From an uncultured Eubacteriales bacterium (lineage in GTDB: Bacteria; Bacillota; Clostridia; TANB77; CAG-508), in assembly GCA_949288095.1 (NCBI GenBank), contig CASEIX010000015.1, positions 1-52,482 of the forward strand: a DNA stretch of 52,482 nt, read 5' to 3'. How positions within the stretch are numbered: the first letter of the stretch is position 1; every line of letters begins with the position of its first letter. The position numbers were made by a program, and so were the translations under genes. This document shows positions 46,981-52,482 of this stretch, piece after piece. Under the pieces are notes generated by a model that had not been told where the DNA came from, searched no databases, and saw only the letters and a program-made list of their open reading frames with translations.

Positions 46981-47429
46981 TTTTTTTTTAACTCTAATGA
47001 CATTAATGTAGCGACTATATCTTTTTCCTCTAATTTAAAATCATCTATATAACTTAAAACAGCCGGAGAATATTTAGATATGATATCTCTATAATAACTA
47101 TTATTTTTTAAATCTATTTTATCTAATTTTTCCTTGTTATATTTTTTATAAGCAACTCTTACTCCAATATATATAAACGTTATATAAAAGTTTTGTAACA
47201 ATGAAGCTATCACAAAGAAAAAGAACATAAAAAGCATAAAAAATGTTATGCTAAAAGATATACATATAGAGTCTTTCATACTTAAAAGTTCTAAATGACT
47301 ATCCGTAACAAAATGAATATTAATGTCTCCACTTTGTATAGCCTGTATAATTTCAATGATTGCTCTAATGATTATGATTGACCAAAAAATAATATCAATT
47401 CTTCTTATCATCTTTTTTTTCGTTAACAT
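46977..47429 (-). CDS. DUF2207-like membrane protein, N-terminal part (split gene)
   Basis: 150 aa. Two membrane helices (about 10-28 and 55-85), then YYRDIISKYSPAVLSYIDDF and EEKDIVATLMSLELKK, the segment that in DUF2207 proteins introduces a winged-helix-like domain. The large N-terminal outer domain of full DUF2207 proteins is absent, so this is a short version. The frame stops within AAAAAAAAATTGA; the rest of the domain is in the overlapping frame. Joined length would be about 349 aa. The DUF2207 label rests on a few motifs. Confidence 0.7.
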   Translation of the reverse strand: MLTKKKMIRRIDIIFWSIIIIRAIIEIIQAIQSGDINIHFVTDSHLELLSMKDSICISFSITFFMLFMFFFFVIASLLQNFYITFIYIGVRVAYKKYNKEKLDKIDLKNNSYYRDIISKYSPAVLSYIDDFKLEEKDIVATLMSLELKKN

Positions 47430-47578
47430 TTTATTCTCACCAATTTTAATATATCATAAAACTTTTTATTTGAATAGATTTATTTTTAAATATATAGACT
47501 TTTAAAATTTATAATTGTTTAACTTATTCAAAATCATGATAAATGAATTGATACTATTATTTTCCTTGTCTTTAAACT

Positions 47579-48323
47579 CTATAACATCATAGCAAACAAT
47601 CCTAATAAAAATCCAATTATATTTCCTATTGCGGTCATTCTGCCATGATATAAACTATTTGCTTCTGGAATTAATTCTCCGAGAGATGATATATAACATG
47701 GCACCTGCTGCAAAACTTAAGCAAATGGCAATTACCTCTTCTGATATTCCTCCAATAATGGCACCTACCAAAGCTCCTATTCCCGTAGTAATTCCAGACA
47801 GTACCACTAAAAATATGACCTTACTTTTTTTCATACCTCCATTTTTCATAGGAATGGCCATGGATATTCCTTCTGGTATATCATGTAAGCAAATAGCAAT
47901 TGCCAAGCTTAAACCTAATTTAATAGATGCACCAAAGCCTGATCCAATAGCTAATCCTTCTGGAAAATTGTGAATAGCTAATCCAATAGACACAATAATT
48001 CCTGTTTTTAGCAATGTATTACTTTTGATTTCATTTGTTTCTTCTATCGTGAACTTTTTTTCAACTAATTTATCACAGAAAATCATCATAGCAATCCCTA
48101 GCAAAATTCCTGTAATAGCACTTATCAAATTGCTAATTCCTAATGCTTCTGGTATTAAATCAAAACAAATAATGGCCATCATCAATCCTGAGGCAAATGC
48201 TAATACAAAACTTAAAAATTTTTTAGAATGTTTTTTAGTAACTACCCCTATGATTCCACCAATTGTGGTTCCAAATGTTCCAAAAAATAATCCTATTAAA
48301 GTTGTTTTTATAATTTCTTGCAT
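47579..48323 (-). CDS. ZIP family metal transporter, interrupted by a +1 frameshift at CGG
   Basis: The zero frame gives 222 residues with ZIP features: several helices, the metal-binding HNFPEGLAIGSGF and HDIPEGISMAIPM, and EEVIAICLSFAAGAMLYIIS. Then CGG (47681-47679) shifts the frame and a stop follows. Skipping the C at 47681 restores GELIPEANSLYHGRMTAIGN and the last membrane helix, ending at 47579 for a complete 247-aa ZIP. The lost segment includes the conserved ELIPE motif, so the truncated form would lack the last helix. ZIP proteins import zinc or other divalent metals. The same CGG-A pattern breaks mreB. Confidence 0.88.
47678..47684 (-). other. Candidate +1 recoding site TCT-CGG-A in the ZIP gene
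   Basis: Zero-frame TCT (47684-47682), CGG (47681-47679), A. Reading GGA (47680-47678) continues the conserved ELIPE frame. Both this site and the one in mreB fit T-CGG-A followed by two purines and A, with Gly as the first shifted residue. Confidence 0.5.
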
Positions 48324-48443
48324 GAAAAAACTCCTTAAAATATACTTTATTCTAGTTTATTTTAAAGAGTTTTATTTTATTACTTTCATTATAGATAAAA
48401 ACAACTGTCTTCTATATTTCTATTTTTTATATACATTAAATTT

Positions 48444-49562
48444 TTATAACAGGTTTTCTGGATTTAACCCTTCTAATTCTTTTAGGACAAATCTCCCATC
48501 TTTTCTAACTAATACATCATCAAACCAAATTTCTCCTCCACCATATTCTGGTGTTTGTATATTGACAATATCCCAATGAATTGCTGAACGATTTCCATTA
48601 TCACTTTCTTCTAATCCATCTCCTGGTGTAAAGTGAAAACTTCCTCTTATTTTTTCATCAAATAAAGTATCCCCTATGACATTTTCTACATAAGGATTTA
48701 ATCCAAGTGCAAATTCTCCAATATATCTTGCACCTTCATCTGTATCTAATATTTCATTGATTTCTTTTTCTTTATTTGCTGTTGCCTTGATAATCTTACC
48801 ATTTTTGAATTCAAATCTTACATTGTTAAATGTGATTCCATTATAAGTCGTTTCTGTATTATAAGTTATATAACCATTTACACTTGTTTTTACAGGTGCG
48901 GTTGCCACTTCTCCATCTGGAATATTAAAGGTTCCAAAATATTTTTCTGCCGGAATTCCTTTTATACTAAATGTTAAATCTGTTCCCTCACCTAATATAT
49001 GTACTTTATCTGTTTTATTCATTAATTCTACTAATGGATCCATTGCTTTTTCCATTTTTGTATAGTCTAGATTACATACATTAAAATAAAAATCTTCAAA
49101 ATTTTCTAAGCTCATATGACTCATTTGTGCCATTGAAGCATTTGGATATCGTAAAATACACCATCTTGTATGTTTTACCCTTTCTTCAAAATGAACAGGT
49201 AAATTATAATAAGTATTATACAATTCCATTTTTTCTTTTGGAACATCTACTAATTCTGCTGTATTGTTACTTGCTCTAATTCCTATATAGCAATCCATAT
49301 CTTTCATTCTTTCTAAATCATGTTTTGCATATAACTTTATTTGTTCTTCATTTGCATGTAATAACATTTCTCTTAAAATTTCATAATTGATTATATTAAA
49401 ATATGGATTTGCTTTCATATTTTCTGCTTGTTTTATTAATTCTTTTGCTAATGGAATACTATCTTCTCCTAGTATTTCTATTAATATATTTTCATGTTCT
49501 TTTAATCTAACAGCATTCTTTAGCAAATTATTGGCTAATGTTTCTATTCTTGCATCCTTCAT
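48444..49562 (-). CDS. M29 family aminopeptidase
   Basis: 372 aa thermophilic-type metalloaminopeptidase (AmpS/AmpT family, M29). Metal and catalytic residues lie in GEGTDLTFSI, IPDGEVATAPV, GEFALGLNP, GSFHFTPGDG, SAIHWDIV and EIWFDDVLV, as in the family. It removes N-terminal residues from peptides, using Co, Zn or Mn. The frame reaches back to 49577, but ATG at 49562 is one base past the prfA stop and preceded by GAAGAGGAA. It forms a tight operon with prfA. Confidence 0.92.
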   Translation of the reverse strand: MKDARIETLANNLLKNAVRLKEHENILIEILGEDSIPLAKELIKQAENMKANPYFNIINYEILREMLLHANEEQIKLYAKHDLERMKDMDCYIGIRASNNTAELVDVPKEKMELYNTYYNLPVHFEERVKHTRWCILRYPNASMAQMSHMSLENFEDFYFNVCNLDYTKMEKAMDPLVELMNKTDKVHILGEGTDLTFSIKGIPAEKYFGTFNIPDGEVATAPVKTSVNGYITYNTETTYNGITFNNVRFEFKNGKIIKATANKEKEINEILDTDEGARYIGEFALGLNPYVENVIGDTLFDEKIRGSFHFTPGDGLEESDNGNRSAIHWDIVNIQTPEYGGGEIWFDDVLVRKDGRFVLKELEGLNPENLL

Positions 49563-49563
49563 T

Positions 49564-50625
49564 TTATTCCTCTTCACCTTTTAATTTTTCAGCTCTATCT
49601 GCTGCAATTAAATTATCAATCATTTCATCTAAGTCTCCATTTAGGAAGTTTTCCATTTGGTAAATACTCATTCCGATTCTGTGGTCTGTAATTCTTCCTT
49701 GAGGATAATTATATGTTCTTATTTTTTCACTTCTATCTCCTGAACCTACTTGTGATTTTCTAGCATTTGATATTTCACTATCTTGTTTTTGTTTTTCGAT
49801 TTCATATAATTTTGTTCTAAGCATTTTCATAGCATTATCTCTATTTTGAAATTGAGAACGCTCTGTCTGACATTCTACTACAATTCCTGTTGGTTCATGG
49901 ATTAATCTTACGGCTGATGATGTTTTATTAATATGTTGTCCTCCTGCACCTGATGAACGGAATACTTCCATTTTGATATCTGCTGGATTAATTTCAATTT
50001 CTACATCTTCTACAACAGGTAAAACAGCAACTGTTGCTGTTGATGTATGGATTCTTCCACTACTTTCTGTATCTGGAACTCTTTGTACTCTATGAACACC
50101 ACTTTCAAATTTTAATCTACTATATACACCTTTTCCGGTAATCATGAACGATATTTCTTTGTATCCACCTAATCCTGTTTCATTCTCGTTAAGAACTTCT
50201 AGTTTCCAATGTTTTCTTTCTGCATACATGGTATACATTCTAAATAATGTTCCTGCAAATAATGCTGCTTCTTCTCCTCCTGCTCCAGCACGAATTTCGC
50301 AAATAATATTTTTATCATCATCTGGATCTTTTGGAATTAATAAAACTTTTAATTCTTCTTCTATTTTAGGTAATTTCTCCTTTGAAGCATAATATTCTTC
50401 TTCTGCAAGTTCTTTCATTTCTGGATCTTTCATTAATTCTTCTGCTTCTTCCATTGCTTGTTTTGTCTTTTTATATTCTCTAAATTTTAGTACAATTTCT
50501 TCTATGCTGGCATGTTCTTTCATTAATTTTTGCCATTCTGTATGATTAGATATTACTTCTGGGTCACTAATCATTTTGGTTAATTCATCATATCTCTTTT
50601 CTACTGTTTCTAATTTCTCAAACAT
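49564..50625 (-). CDS. prfA: Peptide chain release factor 1
   Basis: 353 aa. RF1 reads UAA and UAG. Domains: helical N-terminus (about 1-105), stop-codon recognition domain with VPDTES, the PxT motif in its PDT form, and [16 protein letters not shown], then the catalytic GGQ loop in [16 protein letters not shown] (about 225). The C-terminus has [19 protein letters not shown]. Length and motifs are normal. Start follows AAAGGAGAG. Operon with the M29 aminopeptidase, stop and start separated by one base. Confidence 0.96.
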   Translation of the reverse strand: MFEKLETVEKRYDELTKMISDPEVISNHTEWQKLMKEHASIEEIVLKFREYKKTKQAMEEAEELMKDPEMKELAEEEYYASKEKLPKIEEELKVLLIPKDPDDDKNIICEIRAGAGGEEAALFAGTLFRMYTMYAERKHWKLEVLNENETGLGGYKEISFMITGKGVYSRLKFESGVHRVQRVPDTESSGRIHTSTATVAVLPVVEDVEIEINPADIKMEVFRSSGAGGQHINKTSSAVRLIHEPTGIVVECQTERSQFQNRDNAMKMLRTKLYEIEKQKQDSEISNARKSQVGSGDRSEKIRTYNYPQGRITDHRIGMSIYQMENFLNGDLDEMIDNLIAADRAEKLKGEEE

Positions 50626-50727
50626 ACATACTCTCCTTTGCTTATAACGCTTTTGTTATTATACTATATATTTTCGACTTTTACAAGTGTTCATTTATTG
50701 ATTTTTATGTAAATTCATGATAAAACA

Positions 50728-50764
50728 CGAAACAAACCAGCCTTAAAAAAGCTGGTTTGTTTCG
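50728..50764 (-). terminator. Terminator that contains a stop codon in its loop
   Basis: CGAAACAAACCAGC (50728-50741) pairs perfectly with 50751-50764, a 14-bp stem. The loop carries the TAA stop of the minus-strand gene ending at 50743, so the gene's last codons form one arm. A TGTTTT run follows on minus. Confidence 0.8.
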
Positions 50765-51723
50765 ATTCCAAATAATAATTTTAATTGCTCATCATCTTCA
50801 TTTTTTTCTATTTCTTCTTTATCTATATTTAATTCCTTAACTTTTAATTCTTCAACATATTCTTCCAAATTATCTATATATTTAATAACTTCATCAGAAT
50901 ATTTATAAGATAGGATATTTTCATTTTTTATAATGATTGCATTTAGTGCAATATTCATAATTGCTGCTAATAATAAAATAATATTCAATCTACCCATAAT
51001 TGTAAATAAAATAATTGTTGTAATAATATTTAAAATACTAACAATGGAAATAAGATTAAAATTACTACCATTTCCTAGCATATCGTGTTTTTCTATTTCA
51101 TATAGTAACATTTTTTCCATTACCAGTTTGCACATATCTCCTCTTTGCAAGTAATAATTTTCTTTTTGGTTTCTTTTCAATTCATCTAAATCTATTTCAT
51201 CATGAAAGGCAAATAGAATTTTTCCTATAAACATATTTTCATAAGAAGGGATTTCAGCAGTTGAATATTCTTTTATTTTATTACTATCAATTCTTTCTAA
51301 AGCATCTATTTGTTTAAATTGGTTTCTATCTTTTAATTTTAATATATTTTTTTCTTTGTTTATTTCTACATATCCTTTTTTAATAAGATAATATATTTCT
51401 GCATTTAATAATTCATTGTCTAATACAAATTCATTTTTTATTAAAAATTTTGTTAAAATAGGATCATATTTATTTTCAAAGACTTCTTTTACACTTGATT
51501 CTGTCTTTTGATTTTCCTTTTTTAAAATATATATTATTATACCAATATAAACAGCAGACATACTATATAAAATAATCGTTTTTAAGATTTCTACATTTGC
51601 AAATAAAACAGTGATTACAGCCATTAAGATATTTACCAAAATAAGTATCATAAAAATCTTAAATATTTCTTTCTTATTATTTCCTCTAATTTTTATATTT
51701 AAATTTTTTATATTAAAATTCAT
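50743..51723 (-). CDS. Membrane protein, possibly DUF2207 C-terminal-like, unknown
   Basis: 326 aa. Two N-terminal helices (about 20-42 and 47-66), a soluble domain (about 75-215) with NAEIYYLIKKGYVEINKEKN, a pattern seen in winged-helix parts of DUF2207-like proteins, then two more helices (about 222-262) and an acidic C-terminal tail (NIDKEEIEKNEDDEQ). The layout of helix pair, winged-helix, helix pair is like the split gene at 46381-47429, but the similarity is faint. The stop lies inside the terminator hairpin. Located between prfA and the SbcC-like gene. Confidence 0.6.
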   Translation of the reverse strand: MNFNIKNLNIKIRGNNKKEIFKIFMILILVNILMAVITVLFANVEILKTIILYSMSAVYIGIIIYILKKENQKTESSVKEVFENKYDPILTKFLIKNEFVLDNELLNAEIYYLIKKGYVEINKEKNILKLKDRNQFKQIDALERIDSNKIKEYSTAEIPSYENMFIGKILFAFHDEIDLDELKRNQKENYYLQRGDMCKLVMEKMLLYEIEKHDMLGNGSNFNLISIVSILNIITTIILFTIMGRLNIILLLAAIMNIALNAIIIKNENILSYKYSDEVIKYIDNLEEYVEELKVKELNIDKEEIEKNEDDEQLKLLFGIETNQLF

Positions 51724-51795
51724 GCATTTTCTCCCCTTTTATTTTTTATAATACTTACGTATTAAAAATAATTCATTTATCCAAACGCATTCTCC

Positions 51796-52482
51796 TTATA
51801 ATTCTATAAAATGATATTGTATATTGCATTCATCAAATATATTTTTTTCTCTTTCTGTACAAGTAAAAATAATCATTTGTCTATCTGGATATGTATTTGC
51901 TAAATATGTTAATATATTTTTTAATCTTTGTGTATCATAATATGCAAAAGTCTCATCTAAAATGATAGGCATCTTTTCTTCTGACAAATCTTCTATCATA
52001 GAAAGTCTTAACGATAAATATAATTGATCAATAGTTCCTACACTTAATCGGTTTGCTTCTACGTAATTTCCATTTTCTAATTCGACAACCAATCCATTAT
52101 CATCTTGTACCATAACATTGGTATATTTATCATTTGTTATTTCTTTAATATTTTTAGAAAGATTCTCCGTAAACTTAGGGGTAACTGTGTTTTTCATTTT
52201 TTCATAAGCTTTTCCCAATAATTCTTTTGCCAAATTCATACTTTTTTCAAGTGTTTTTAGGTTTACAATTTTTTCATTATTGTTAACTAATTGTTCTTCT
52301 ATTTTCATTAAATTATCTATTTTAGGTTCGATATTTTCTTTGTCAAAATCCAATTCATGTAATTTTATTTTTGCTTTATTTAATTCTTTTTGTATTTTTT
52401 CTATTTCTTCATTCACATGATTTAAATAATTTATTTCTATTATTTCATTATTTTTTATTTTATTTAAATAATTATTTTTTAT
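51796..52482 (-). CDS. SbcC/YhaN-like coiled-coil ATPase, C-terminal part, cut by window edge
   Basis: At least 229 residues; the frame is open through 52482, so the N-terminal Walker A part is outside the window. A coiled coil (to about residue 95 of the visible part) is followed by the ABC-type head with LSVGTIDQLYLSLRLSMIED (signature motif), PIILDETFAYYD (Walker B with catalytic Glu) and IIFTCTERE (switch). This arrangement is typical of SbcC/Rad50 and of YhaN proteins of Firmicutes that act on DNA ends, often with an SbcD-like nuclease. GTG at 52416 is internal, not a start. Confidence 0.82.
   Translation of the reverse strand: MKNNYLNKIKNNEIIEINYLNHVNEEIEKIQKELNKAKIKLHELDFDKENIEPKIDNLMKIEEQLVNNNEKIVNLKTLEKSMNLAKELLGKAYEKMKNTVTPKFTENLSKNIKEITNDKYTNVMVQDDNGLVVELENGNYVEANRLSVGTIDQLYLSLRLSMIEDLSEEKMPIILDETFAYYDTQRLKNILTYLANTYPDRQMIIFTCTEREKNIFDECNIQYHFIEL

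Noticed and set aside
47629..48579. Plus-strand frames opposite the ZIP and M29 genes
   Set aside because: Antisense shadows of clear family members.
52414..52416. GTG at 52416 as start of the SbcC-like gene
   Set aside because: The frame stays open to the window edge, there is no ribosome-binding site, and the Walker A half would be missing.

Overview
The window is about 52 kb of a very AT-rich genome. Coding sequence looks below 30% GC by eye. Shine-Dalgarno sites are strong (AAGGAGG type), GTG and TTG starts are common, and intergenic regions are short with oligo-T terminators. spoIIE, a CotF-like spore-coat gene pair, mecA, a radC-mreBCD-mrdA-minC cluster, a G5/3D-domain protein and Gram-positive surface proteins all point to a spore-forming low-GC Firmicute, most likely an uncultured gut clostridium. 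No rRNA, tRNA or CRISPR array was seen.

Layout. 1-8.5 kb: small export protein, a compositionally odd secreted cassette framed by an inverted repeat, AI-2E family permease, exonuclease III, G5/3D protein, lemA-htpX, tatD and acpS. 8.6-13.9 kb: a tail-anchored unknown, a WG-repeat protein and spoIIE. 14.1-32.3 kb: an 18-kb surface-protein locus. It holds a two-gene operon, A (DUF11/SdrD-like, 1643 aa) followed by B (thioester adhesin, 1319 aa), and a paralogue of about 2986 aa in which A and B are fused into one reading frame that also carries a type I dockerin. 32.5-33.4 kb: two small coupled genes. 33.4-40.0 kb: the cell-shape cluster (minC, mrdA, mreD, mreC, frameshifted mreB, radC, DUF4321). 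40.2-45.9 kb: mecA, an M23 peptidase, the spore-coat pair, a membrane protein and pcrA. 46-52.5 kb: a rhuM relic, a DUF2207-like protein split at an A9 tract, a frameshifted ZIP transporter, an M29 aminopeptidase, prfA, a membrane protein and the C-terminal end of an SbcC/YhaN-like ATPase that runs off the window.

The most unusual observation concerns frameshifts. mreB and the ZIP transporter are both broken by a +1 shift at the same local sequence: a codon ending in T, then CGG, then A, where skipping the C gives GGA (Gly) and restores the family sequence exactly. By manual scan, these are the only in-frame CGG codons in any native gene of the window. The only others are three in the foreign-looking cassette at 845-1294. 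This suggests either +1 recoding at an unassigned or tRNA-starved CGG codon, or a coincidence of errors. A genome-wide codon and tRNA survey would decide.

The second system is the surface locus. A thioester adhesin (Cys50/Gln110) with a TPNTG-type sorting signal is paired with a DUF11 stalk protein, next to a tandem-fused paralogue. That paralogue keeps a fossil membrane anchor, ribosome-binding site and signal peptide in its middle.
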